Shown: one piece after another, positions 49,844 to 58,138 of the stretch | Layout of the letters: every line of letters starts with the position of its first letter | How positions within the stretch are numbered: position 1 is the stretch's first letter | Source of the DNA: Miltoncostaea sp963823515 | GTDB taxonomy: Bacteria; Actinomycetota; Thermoleophilia; Miltoncostaeales; Miltoncostaeaceae | Assembly: GCA_963823515.1 (NCBI GenBank) | Contig: CAWGMB010000001.1 | Coordinates: forward strand, 62,001-126,000 | Direction of reading: 5' to 3' | DNA: 64,000 nucleotides | Notes under the pieces: model-generated | What the model was told of the DNA's origin: nothing | The model's input: only the letters and a program-made list of their open reading frames with translations | Database searches by the model: none | Program-made: the position numbers and the translations under genes

Positions 49844-52183
49844 CTAGGCCAGGGGCGGCTCCGGACGTCGAGGCGCGGCGGCGCCGGCCTGCGGGCGGCG
49901 TGCGGCCTCGAGGACGACACGGGCCTCGGCCGCGGCGATCATCCGCCGCGCCCGTTCGACCGCGTCCGCGCTCACCGAGATCGCGTCGATCCCCGCGCGG
50001 ACCAGGAGGTCGGCGTACTCCGGGTGCACCGACGGCGCCTGTCCGCAGATCGAGGTCTGCAGGCCGAGCTCACGTGCCCGCGCGATCAGCCGGCGCAGGT
50101 ACTCGACGACTGCGGGATCTCGTTCGTCGAAGGTCGCGGCCAGGAGCTCGGAGTCGCGGTCGGCGCCCAGCAGGAGCTGGGTGAGGTCGTTCGAGCCGAT
50201 GGAGATGCCCGCGATGCCCAGCGCGGCGTAGCGCTCGAGCACGAACAGCACCGACGGGACCTCGGCCATGATCCACAGCTCGAACCCCGGGCGCTCCAGC
50301 AGGCCGGCCTCGCGGAACACCGGCAGGCAGGCCCGCAGCTCGCGCTCGGTCCGGACGAAGGGGAGCATCACGTGCAGGTTCGCGTGGCCCTGGTCCCACA
50401 CCCGGGCCACGGCTCGCAACTCGAGCGCGAGCAGGTCCGGCTCGCGCGTGTACCGCAGTGCGCCGCGATAGCCGATCATCGGGTTGGCCTCATGCGGCTC
50501 GAAGCGCTCGCCGCCCTCCAGGCCCGAGAACTCGTTGGTGCGGAAGTCGATCGTGCGGTAGGTGATCGGGCGCGGGGCGAAGCCCGACGCGAAGACGGTC
50601 AGCCCCTCGGCCATCCGGTCGACGATCTCGTCGCCGCGGCCCTGCTCGAGGAGGGCGCGGGGATGCGCCCCCCCGAGGGCCTCGAGGATCATCAGCTCCG
50701 CGCGCAGCAGCCCGACGCCCTCCACCGGCAGCGCGGCTGCGCGCGCCACCTGCGAGGGCTCGGAGAGGTTGACGAGGAGCTTGGTCGCGGTCACCGGAGG
50801 GCCGGCTCCGGCGGCGGCGGGGCCCGGCGCGGGTGCGCTCGGCGCCCCCTCGGCCGGAGCGCCGGCGACGACCGTGCCCGTGGCGCCGTCGACCGTGACC
50901 GCCTCCCCGTCGCGCAGGACCGTGGTCGCCGTGCCGGTGCCGACCACGGCCGGGATCCCCAGCTCGCGCGCGACGATCGCCGCGTGGCACGTCATGCCGC
51001 CCGAGTCGGTGACGATCGCGCTCGCGCGACGCATCATCGGGACCCAGTCCGGCGCCGTCATGTGCGCCACGAGCACCTCGCCGTCGGCGAGGTCGGCCGC
51101 GCTGAGGGCCGAGACCACCCGCACAGGGCCGCCGGCGGCGCCGGGCGCCGCGCCCAGCCCGTGGAGCAGCACCTCGCCGGCGGGCGGCCCCTCGTGGAGC
51201 GTCGTGATCGGCCGGGCCTGCAGCAGCCAGAGGGCGTCATCCCGGTCGAACGCCCACTCCGTGTCCTGGGGCTCGCCGTAGTGCTGCTCCACGCGCCTGC
51301 CCAGGTCGGCCACCCGCGCCACCTGCTCGTCGTCGAGCACGGGCCGCCCGCCCTCCTCGGCGCCGAGTTGCCGGATGGCCGTGCCACCACCACCGGTCGG
51401 CTCGATCGCGAGCTCCTTGCGATGGACGTCGCGGACGAGGACGGCGAGGTCGGCCTTCGCCACGACGTAGCGATCGGGCGTGACCCGGCCCGAGACCACC
51501 GACTCCCCGAGGCCGGCCGCGCCCTCGATGACCATGCGCTCGCGGTCGCCGGTCGCCGGATCGGCCGTGAACATCACCCCGGCGCACCGCGATTCGACCT
51601 GCCGCTGCACGACGACGGCGATGTCCATGCCGGCCTGCCCGAAGCCGCGCTTGGCGCGGTAGTAGAGGCTGCGCGCCCGGAACAGCGAGGCCCAGCACCG
51701 GCGCACGGCATCGACGACCGCGTCGGCGCCCTGCACGTTGAGGAACGTCTCGTTCATGCCCGCGAACGACGCGGAGGCCGTGTCCTCGGCGGTCGCCGAC
51801 GAGCGCACCGCCACCGCGACCCCCTCGCCGAGCCGGCCGTACGCCTCCCGTATCGCCGCGGCGAGATCCTCCGGCACGGGGGTGCCCGCCACGAGCGCCT
51901 GCGCCCGCTCGGCGGCCGCGTCGAGGTCGTGCGTCCGCTCCACGTCAACCTCGGACAGGAGCGCGTCGAGCCCCTCGCGCAGCCCGGTCGCGTCGCAGAA
52001 CGCCGCGTAGGCGGGGGCGCCGACGACGAACCCCGGCGGCACCGGGAGGCCGGCCGCCGCCATCTCCCCCAGGTTGGCGCCCTTGCCACCCGCGAAGGCG
52101 ATGTCCGAGCGGCGCAGCGCGGAGATGTCGCGGACGGGCGACGCGGCGCCCGCCGCACGCACGGTGGATCCGGAGGAGGTCAT
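49844..52183 (-). CDS. ppsA: phosphoenolpyruvate synthase
   Basis: A 779-residue PEP synthase, converting pyruvate and ATP to PEP, AMP and phosphate, a gluconeogenic step. The N-terminal ATP-grasp domain (AFAGGKGANLGEMAAAGLPV, AVRSSATAEDTASASFAGM), the phosphohistidine swivel domain with H400 in GGMTCHAAIVAREL, and the C-terminal PEP/pyruvate TIM barrel (LGLQTSICGQAPS) are all present. ATG 52183 follows GGAGG by 8 bases and is chosen over ATG 52204. It lies head-to-tail with the monooxygenase-like pseudogene upstream. Confidence 0.95.
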   Translation of the reverse strand: MTSSGSTVRAAGAASPVRDISALRRSDIAFAGGKGANLGEMAAAGLPVPPGFVVGAPAYAAFCDATGLREGLDALLSEVDVERTHDLDAAAERAQALVAGTPVPEDLAAAIREAYGRLGEGVAVAVRSSATAEDTASASFAGMNETFLNVQGADAVVDAVRRCWASLFRARSLYYRAKRGFGQAGMDIAVVVQRQVESRCAGVMFTADPATGDRERMVIEGAAGLGESVVSGRVTPDRYVVAKADLAVLVRDVHRKELAIEPTGGGGTAIRQLGAEEGGRPVLDDEQVARVADLGRRVEQHYGEPQDTEWAFDRDDALWLLQARPITTLHEGPPAGEVLLHGLGAAPGAAGGPVRVVSALSAADLADGEVLVAHMTAPDWVPMMRRASAIVTDSGGMTCHAAIVARELGIPAVVGTGTATTVLRDGEAVTVDGATGTVVAGAPAEGAPSAPAPGPAAAGAGPPVTATKLLVNLSEPSQVARAAALPVEGVGLLRAELMILEALGGAHPRALLEQGRGDEIVDRMAEGLTVFASGFAPRPITYRTIDFRTNEFSGLEGGERFEPHEANPMIGYRGALRYTREPDLLALELRAVARVWDQGHANLHVMLPFVRTERELRACLPVFREAGLLERPGFELWIMAEVPSVLFVLERYAALGIAGISIGSNDLTQLLLGADRDSELLAATFDERDPAVVEYLRRLIARARELGLQTSICGQAPSVHPEYADLLVRAGIDAISVSADAVERARRMIAAAEARVVLEAARRPQAGAAAPRRPEPPLA

Positions 52184-52334
52184 GACCCGAGCCTCCTGCT
52201 CCACGCCGGCCGCGTCATCGGTAGATCGCCCCCGCCGGCGTTCGCGGTATCCGCGAACGGCGGCGCCGTCGCATGACGCGGCATGTGGGACCCGTCAGCC
52301 CCGCAGACGCTCGATCGGCGCCTCGCGCGGGCGC

Positions 52335-52679
52335 TCACGAGTCCCGCGGGACCACCCGCTCGTCCCACACCGAATCGCCCGGCAAGGCGAGCTCGACCCA
52401 CGATGGGGCCGCCGGGGCCGGGACGCCCGTGCGAGCCAGCACGCCGTAGACCTCGACGTCCGGGGTCGGGATGCCCTCCAGGCGGACGATCGCCCAGGCC
52501 GACGCGGTCGCGGCCTCGCTCTCCCAGGTCTCGATCACCAGGAACTCCCCCCGGGCCGTGGGCGACGGTCCGCTCCACCAGGCCCGTGGCCGGGGCGCGG
52601 TCGCCCCAGTGGTGCTCGAGGGCCGAGAAGAGACGGCCCGTGGCTCACCCTCGGGGCTCGCGACGGTCATGACCGACAT
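52335..52679 (-). pseudogene. antibiotic-biosynthesis-monooxygenase-like gene with two frameshifts
   Basis: The continuous frame begins MSVMTVASPEGEPRA and ends with a typical dimeric alpha-beta part (EFLVIETWESEAATASAWAI, DVEVYGVLARTG). Its middle third is implausible. The other frame gives RLFSALEHHWGDRAPATGLV then ERTVAHGPGG there, which is clearly protein-like. Two compensating one-base shifts are needed, one at ~52640 and one at a run of six C/G (52547-52552), a slippage-prone site. It is either decayed, phase-variable or mis-assembled. If repaired, the protein is ~115 residues. Confidence 0.6.
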
Positions 52680-52824
52680 CACACACCCCGTCCGCTCGGT
52701 GTCACGGACCCTCGCCCCGCCGCGCCGTAGAAAGCCGCAGGACGAGGGGCCGTCGCCCGGATGGCGCCCCGCGGCGAATCTCAGAGCGTGGGGCCATGTC
52801 GCGACACCCGATCCGGGGCGGCTG

Positions 52825-53847
52825 ATGACCGTCGTCGGCCTGGTCACCCACTCCGGCGCCGCTCAGGATGTGCGCCGCATCACCTCGCTCGCGCGCACCA
52901 TCGACGTGCACGAGCGGGTCAACGTGACCGCGCGCGTCCTCGCCGGGCTGGCCGCGGTTCCCGGCGTGCGGGTGCTCTACCTCTCGGAGCCGACCCGCCT
53001 CGTGGAGCGGGCGCTCGCGACGCTGGCCGCGCTCCCCGAGCGGACCGTGATCGATGCCGCGCCGGCGGCCGGGTCGGCCGGCCGCGGCGCTGCGCAGACC
53101 CGGAGCACCGCGGCCGCCCTCGCCGCCGCTGGGGCGGCGTGCGTCGTCACCTTCGGCGGCGACGGCACCAACCGCGCGGTGGCGGCGGGTTGGCCCGCCG
53201 CCGTGATGGTCGCCCTCCCGGGCGGCACCAACAACGCCTTCGCCCAATCGGTCAACCCGACCGCCGCCGGGCTGGCCGCGGCGGTCTTCGCCGAGGACCC
53301 GGACGGGTTCGCCGGCCACGTCCGGCGGGTGCCACAGTGGCGGATCGCCGTCACCGGCCCCCCGGAGGAGACCGCGCTCGTGGACGTCGCCCTCGTGAGC
53401 GACGAGTGGGTCGGGGCTCACGCGGTGTGGGACGGCCGGCGGCTGATCGAGGCGCTCGTCACGGGCGGCGACCCCACCGTTCCGGGGCTCGCGGGCGTGG
53501 CCGGCATGGCCGGTCCGCCCGATGCCGCCGACGGCGTGCACATGCGCTTCGGCCGCCCGGGGCGCCGGGTGCTGGCCCCGCTCGGTCCGGGTCGTCTGAC
53601 GCCCCTGTGGCTGCGCGGGATGCGCCATGTCGGCGTCGACGAGCCGGTGACGCTGCACGGACCCGGCACCCTCGCCTTCGACGGCGAGCGGGAGGTGGTG
53701 CTGCGGGCCGGCGAGGAGGCCCGCGTTCACCTGGCGGCGGACGGCCCGCGGGTGCTGGACGTGGCCGGAGTCCTCCGTGCGCACGCGGCCGGCCGGACGG
53801 AACCCCCCGCAATCACACGACGACCAACGACGACAGGAGGTACGTGA
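52825..53847 (+). CDS. acoX: AcoX-like ATP-NAD kinase family protein
   Basis: A 340-residue protein of the NAD-kinase-like fold found at the head of acetoin dehydrogenase operons. The nucleotide site is VTFGGDGTNRAVAAGW, followed by PGGTNNAFA; the start MTVVGLVTH and ARTIDVHERVNVTARVLAGL are AcoX-typical. Its biochemical role is not established. The start ATG at 52825 is used. The stop overlaps acoA by one base (TGATG), so all four aco genes form one operon. The first promoter must lie between the divergent pseudogene and this start. Confidence 0.9.
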   Translation: MTVVGLVTHSGAAQDVRRITSLARTIDVHERVNVTARVLAGLAAVPGVRVLYLSEPTRLVERALATLAALPERTVIDAAPAAGSAGRGAAQTRSTAAALAAAGAACVVTFGGDGTNRAVAAGWPAAVMVALPGGTNNAFAQSVNPTAAGLAAAVFAEDPDGFAGHVRRVPQWRIAVTGPPEETALVDVALVSDEWVGAHAVWDGRRLIEALVTGGDPTVPGLAGVAGMAGPPDAADGVHMRFGRPGRRVLAPLGPGRLTPLWLRGMRHVGVDEPVTLHGPGTLAFDGEREVVLRAGEEARVHLAADGPRVLDVAGVLRAHAAGRTEPPAITRRPTTTGGT

Positions 53848-54830
53848 TGCCCGACGACGCCGTGCTTCGCGAGATGCACCGGCAGATGGTGCGAAGCCGC
53901 ATCTTCGAGGAGACCCTGGAAGCGGTCTACATGGAGGGCAAGACGCCCGCCTTCGACATCGCCGCCGGGACGGTGCCCGGCGAGATGCACCTGTCCTCCG
54001 GCCAGGAGCCGGTCGCCGTCGGGGTCTGCGCGCACCTGCGCCCCACCGACGCGATCACCGCGACCCACCGGCCCCACCACCAGGCGCTCGCGCACGGTGT
54101 GGACATGAAGAGGATGGCCGCCGAGATCTTCGGCAAGGAGACCGGCCTGGGCCACGGCAAGGGCGGCCACATGCACCTCTTCTCCAAGGAGCCCGCCTTC
54201 GGCTGCAGCGGGATCGTCGGGGAGGGGATCCCCACCGCCGTCGGCCACGCGCTGGCGTTCAAGAAGATGGGTCGCGATGACATCGCGGTGTCCTTCTTCG
54301 GCGAGGGCGCCGCCAACCAGGGGGCGTTCCACGAGAGCCTGAACCTGGCGGCCCTGTGGGGCCTGGGCGTGGTGTTCGTCTGCGAGGACAACGCCTGGGC
54401 GATCAGCGTGCCCAAGGAGAAGGCGACCGCCATCGCCAACAACAGCGACCGCGCCGCCGCCTACGGGATCCCCGGGGTGCTGATCCCCGACAACGATCCG
54501 GTTGCCGTCTACGAGGCGGCCGGCGAGGCCGTCGCGCGCGCCCGGCGCGGAGCCGGCCCGTCGCTCATCGAGGTGAAGACCGACCGCCTGCTCGGCCACT
54601 TCCAGGGTGACGCGCAGGCGTACCGCACCGCGGAGCAGATCGCCGAGTTGGAGCGTCGCGACGCGATCCGCACCTACGAGGCCCGCCTCGCCGAATCCGG
54701 CGTGCTGAGCGAGGAGCAGGCGGCCGAGGTCTGGACGTCATGCCGGGCGGAGGTCGAGGAGGCCATCGCGTTCGCCCGCAGTTCCCCCGAGCCGGCCGCC
54801 GAGTCGGCGCTCGAGCACGTCTTCGCCTGA
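53847..54830 (+). CDS. acoA: acetoin dehydrogenase E1 alpha subunit (TPP-dependent)
   Basis: A 327-residue thiamine-diphosphate-binding alpha chain of a 2-oxoacid/acetoin dehydrogenase E1. TPP motif GEGAANQGAFHESLNLA (GEG instead of the usual GDG) ends in CEDNAWAIS. Other alpha-chain motifs are GHGKGGHMHLFSKEPAFGCS and ATHRPHHQALAHGVDMKRM. ATG 53847 follows AGGAGG by 6 bases. The alpha subunit alone is inactive and needs acoB. Acetoin specificity is inferred from the acoX neighbour; related complexes act on pyruvate or branched-chain acids. Confidence 0.9.
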   Translation: MPDDAVLREMHRQMVRSRIFEETLEAVYMEGKTPAFDIAAGTVPGEMHLSSGQEPVAVGVCAHLRPTDAITATHRPHHQALAHGVDMKRMAAEIFGKETGLGHGKGGHMHLFSKEPAFGCSGIVGEGIPTAVGHALAFKKMGRDDIAVSFFGEGAANQGAFHESLNLAALWGLGVVFVCEDNAWAISVPKEKATAIANNSDRAAAYGIPGVLIPDNDPVAVYEAAGEAVARARRGAGPSLIEVKTDRLLGHFQGDAQAYRTAEQIAELERRDAIRTYEARLAESGVLSEEQAAEVWTSCRAEVEEAIAFARSSPEPAAESALEHVFA

Positions 54831-54847
54831 CATCTGAGGAGGATGAG

Positions 54848-55870
54848 ATGACGACAGCAGCAACCGACCGCCTGCTCACGACGTCGAAGGCGATCGCCGA
54901 GGCCATCGGCCAGGAGATCGAGCGAGACGAGCGCGTCTTCGTGATGGGCGAGGACATCGGTGTCTACGGGGGCATCTTCGGAGCGACCGAAGGGCTCCTC
55001 GCCAAGTACGGCCCCGAGAAGATCATGGACACCCCGATCTCGGAGACCGGCTTCATCGGCGCCGCCGTGGGGGCGGCCGTGTCCGGCATGCGCCCGATCG
55101 CGGAGCTCATGTTCGTGGACTTCTTCGGGGTCTGCATGGACCAGATCTACAACCACATGGCGAAGATCCACTACGAGTCCGGCGGGGCCCTCACCGTCCC
55201 GATGGTGCTGACCACGGCCATCGGGGGCGGCTACGGCGACGCCGCCCAGCACTCGCAGACGCTCTACGGCACCTTCGCCCACCTGCCCGGCATGAAGATC
55301 GTGGTGCCATCGACCCCCTACGACGCCAAGGGCCTGATGACCGCTGCGATCCGCGACGACAACCCGGTGCTCTACTTCTTCCACAAGGGCGTGATGGGGC
55401 TCGGCTGGATGACCCCGAACCCGCGCGCCACCGGGCCGGTGCCCGAGGAGCCCTACACCGTGCCGATCGGCAAGGCCGACGTGAAGCGCGAGGGCACGGA
55501 CGTCACGATCGTGACCATCTCGCTGATGGTGCACAGGGCGCTCGACGCCGCCGATGCGCTGGCGGCGCGCGGGGTGCAGGCCGAGGTGATCGACCTGCGC
55601 AGCCTGGTCCCGCTCGACCGCGAGGCGATCGCCGAGTCGGTGCGCAAGACCCGCCGGCTGCTGGTGGTCGACGAGGACTACCGCTCCTTCGGTGTGAGCG
55701 CCGAGGTGATGGCGGTGGCCATCGAGGAGGCCTTCGACTACCTCGACGCCCCTCCGGTCCGTCTCGCCTACCCCGACGTGCCGGTGCCCTACAGCCGGCC
55801 GCTCGAGCAGTTCTGCCTGCCGAACGCCGACACCATCGCGGCCGCCGCGTCCGCGCTGGTCGGCCGCTGA
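54848..55870 (+). CDS. acoB: acetoin dehydrogenase E1 beta subunit
   Basis: A 340-residue transketolase-like beta chain pairing with acoA. It has the GEDIGVYGGIFGATEGL start, ETGFIGAAVGAAVSGMRPIAELMFVDF, AIGGGYGDAAQHSQTL, GMKIVVPSTPYDAKGLM, and a C-terminal transketolase domain (DLRSLVPLDREAI, VDEDYRSFG). Start at ATG 54848, five bases after GAGGAGG. The gap to acoA is 17 bases. Confidence 0.93.
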   Translation: MTTAATDRLLTTSKAIAEAIGQEIERDERVFVMGEDIGVYGGIFGATEGLLAKYGPEKIMDTPISETGFIGAAVGAAVSGMRPIAELMFVDFFGVCMDQIYNHMAKIHYESGGALTVPMVLTTAIGGGYGDAAQHSQTLYGTFAHLPGMKIVVPSTPYDAKGLMTAAIRDDNPVLYFFHKGVMGLGWMTPNPRATGPVPEEPYTVPIGKADVKREGTDVTIVTISLMVHRALDAADALAARGVQAEVIDLRSLVPLDREAIAESVRKTRRLLVVDEDYRSFGVSAEVMAVAIEEAFDYLDAPPVRLAYPDVPVPYSRPLEQFCLPNADTIAAAASALVGR

Positions 55871-55886
55871 CGGAGGGGTGGGGGCG

Positions 55887-56999
55887 ATGCGCCAGGAGAT
55901 CCTCATGCCCACGCTCTCGGAGGAGGTGGAGGAGGGCGTGCTGGTCACATGGTTCGTCGTCCCCGGGGCCTCGGTGCGGGCGGGCGACCTCGTCGCCGAG
56001 GTGCAGGTGGAGAAGGTGAGCGAGGAGCTGCGCGCCCCCGCCGACGGGCGCCTCGTGGAGGTGCTCGTCGCGCAGGGTGACGTGGTGCGCCAGGGGGCCC
56101 CGATCGGGGTGCTCGAGGTGGGCGCCGCGACCGCGGCCGAGCCGGGCCCCGCGGGTCCGGCCGCCCACGCCTCGCCCGCCGCCCCGGTGCCCGCCTCGCC
56201 CGCCGCGCGCCGGCTCGCCCGCGAGCTCGGCGTCGATCTCGCCGCGGTGCCCGGAACGGGGCCGGGCGGGCGCGTCGTCGAGGCGGACGTGCGGGGGGCG
56301 GGCGAGGCGGGCGGGGTCCCGGAGAGCCCGCCGGCGGCCCCGGGGGTGGAGCCCCTGTCGCCGATGCGCCGTACGATCGCCACTCGCCTGGTCGCCGGCC
56401 TGCACGAGGCGGCCCAGCTCACGCTGACGGCCGAGGCCGACGCGACCGAGCTCGCCCGCCTCCGCGCGCGGCCGGGCCGCCGCCCCACCTACACCGCGGC
56501 GGTCGTGCGCGCGTGCGCGCTGGCGCTGCGTGACCACCCCCGGATGGCGCGGCGCTGGAGCGCGGAGGGCCTGGTACCGGTCACGTCCATCGACATCGGC
56601 GTGGCGGTGGCGGTGGACGACGGGCTCGTCGTGCCGGTCGTCCGCGCGGCCGACGGCACGGGCCTCGATCGACTCGGCGAGGAGGTCCGTGAGCTCGCCG
56701 CGCGGACGCGGGCCGGATCGATCACCTCCCAGGAGACCCAGGGCGCCGTCATGAGCGTCACCAGCCTCGGAGCGCACCGCGTCGACGTCTTCACTCCCCT
56801 GCTGGACATGCCGCAATCCGCGATCCTCGGCGTGGGCCGCGCCCGGCCGCGCCCGGCCGTGGTCGACGGCCAGGTCGTCGTCCGCACGCTGATGGTCCTG
56901 AGCCTCACGATCGACCATCGCGTCGTCGACGGCGAGCCCGCGGCCGCGTTCCTCGATCGGGTGATCGACCTGCTGGAGGAACCGTCGGGGTTGGCGTGA
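55887..56999 (+). CDS. acoC: dihydrolipoamide acetyltransferase (E2) of the aco complex
   Basis: A 370-residue E2 core. A lipoyl domain (residues 1-76) has the attachment Lys K43 in AEVQVEKVSEEL. A Pro/Ala linker and a peripheral-subunit-binding domain (SPAARRLARELGVDLAAVPG then GTGPGGRVVEADVRG) follow, then the catalytic domain with H344 in IDHRVVDGEP. It transfers the acetyl group to CoA. ATG 55887 follows GGAGGGG by 8 bases. No E3 (dihydrolipoyl dehydrogenase) gene is in the window; E3 is often shared. Confidence 0.93.
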   Translation: MRQEILMPTLSEEVEEGVLVTWFVVPGASVRAGDLVAEVQVEKVSEELRAPADGRLVEVLVAQGDVVRQGAPIGVLEVGAATAAEPGPAGPAAHASPAAPVPASPAARRLARELGVDLAAVPGTGPGGRVVEADVRGAGEAGGVPESPPAAPGVEPLSPMRRTIATRLVAGLHEAAQLTLTAEADATELARLRARPGRRPTYTAAVVRACALALRDHPRMARRWSAEGLVPVTSIDIGVAVAVDDGLVVPVVRAADGTGLDRLGEEVRELAARTRAGSITSQETQGAVMSVTSLGAHRVDVFTPLLDMPQSAILGVGRARPRPAVVDGQVVVRTLMVLSLTIDHRVVDGEPAAAFLDRVIDLLEEPSGLA

Positions 57000-57054
57000 A
57001 CGCCGGGACACCACGTGCGACGACGGGCGCGTCCTCGACGGCGAGGGCCCGGCC

Positions 57055-58032
57055 GTGCTGACGGAGCCGGACGTGCCACCCGCCGGGCGGGTGGCGGTGC
57101 TCGAGCCGTCGCCGCTCCTGATGATCGCCGTCGACACCGGCGATGCGCCCGGCGGGCGCCCGGCGGTGCATCTGCACGCCGGGGGCCAGGGGTTCTGGGT
57201 CGCCCGGATGGCGGCCGAGCTGGGCGGGCGGCCGCGGCTCTGCGCCCCCCTCGGCGGCCGGCCCGGTCTCCTGCTCCCGGCGCTCATGGAACTGGACGGC
57301 GTGGAGGTGGATCCGGTCGTCTGCCATCGCTCGAGCGGAGTGTGGATCTCCACGGGCAAGGACGGGGACCCTGCCACGATCGTGGAGACGCCCCCTCCAC
57401 CGTTGGACCGTCACGAGGCCGACCGGCTCTACGGTCGGATGCTCACCGCCGGCCTGCGGGCCGGCGTGGCGGTCCTCACGGGGCTCGCCGACCCCCGGAT
57501 CATGCCGGTGGAGTTCTACCGCCGGCTCGCCGCCGACCTGTCCGGTAACGGGGTGACGGTCGTCGCCGACGTGTCGTCTCAGGCGCTTGCGCCCGTCCTC
57601 GCGGGGGGCGTCGATCTGCTCAAGGTGAGCCACGAGGACCTCGTGGCGTACGGCTGGGCGCGCGACCGCTCACGCGCCGAGGCGCTGAGGGCGATCACCG
57701 GCCTGTGTGCCGCCGGGGCCCGCGCGGTCGTGATCTCCCGGGGCGCGGAGCCGGCGATCGCCCACACCGGCGCCGGGCTCGTGGAGCTCCACCCGCCTCG
57801 GCTGGAGGAGCTGAACCGGCGCGGTGCCGGCGACGCGATGACCGGCGCGCTCGCCGCGGGCTTCGCGTGCGGCCTACCGTTGCCCGACGTGCTGCGCCTG
57901 GCCGTCGCCGCGGGCTCCCTCAACGTGATCAGGCTCGGGCTCGGGACCGGTGACCGGCGGGCGATCGAGCGGCTCGCGCAGGCGGTCCTGGTCACGGAAC
58001 TCGGCGACGCCGCGCCGTCACCCGCCGGATGA
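57055..58032 (+). CDS. PfkB family carbohydrate kinase
   Basis: A 325-residue ribokinase-fold kinase. Near the end is the PfkB signature with catalytic Asp, LNRRGAGDAMTGALAAGFAC; the substrate half starts PAVHLHAGGQGFWVARMAAE. It resembles 1-phosphofructokinase/tagatose-6-phosphate kinase more than ribokinase. GTG 57055 follows GAGGG; the gap from acoC is 55 bases, so it may be transcribed with the aco genes. The substrate is unknown. Confidence 0.85.
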   Translation: MLTEPDVPPAGRVAVLEPSPLLMIAVDTGDAPGGRPAVHLHAGGQGFWVARMAAELGGRPRLCAPLGGRPGLLLPALMELDGVEVDPVVCHRSSGVWISTGKDGDPATIVETPPPPLDRHEADRLYGRMLTAGLRAGVAVLTGLADPRIMPVEFYRRLAADLSGNGVTVVADVSSQALAPVLAGGVDLLKVSHEDLVAYGWARDRSRAEALRAITGLCAAGARAVVISRGAEPAIAHTGAGLVELHPPRLEELNRRGAGDAMTGALAAGFACGLPLPDVLRLAVAAGSLNVIRLGLGTGDRRAIERLAQAVLVTELGDAAPSPAG

Positions 58033-58138
58033 CGGCGCCGGGGACGACTCCGACGGCCTTGCGGGCCGCCGGTGACGGGGAGGGCCGGGCCGGCCGGGAT
58101 CCTCTCTCCCGGACCCCGGAGCGCAGGGGGTCGCGGAC

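Noticed and set aside
48932..52276. A plus-strand open frame of over 1,100 codons
   Set aside because: Antisense to prs, the PEBP gene and ppsA; no protein-like composition or ribosome site.
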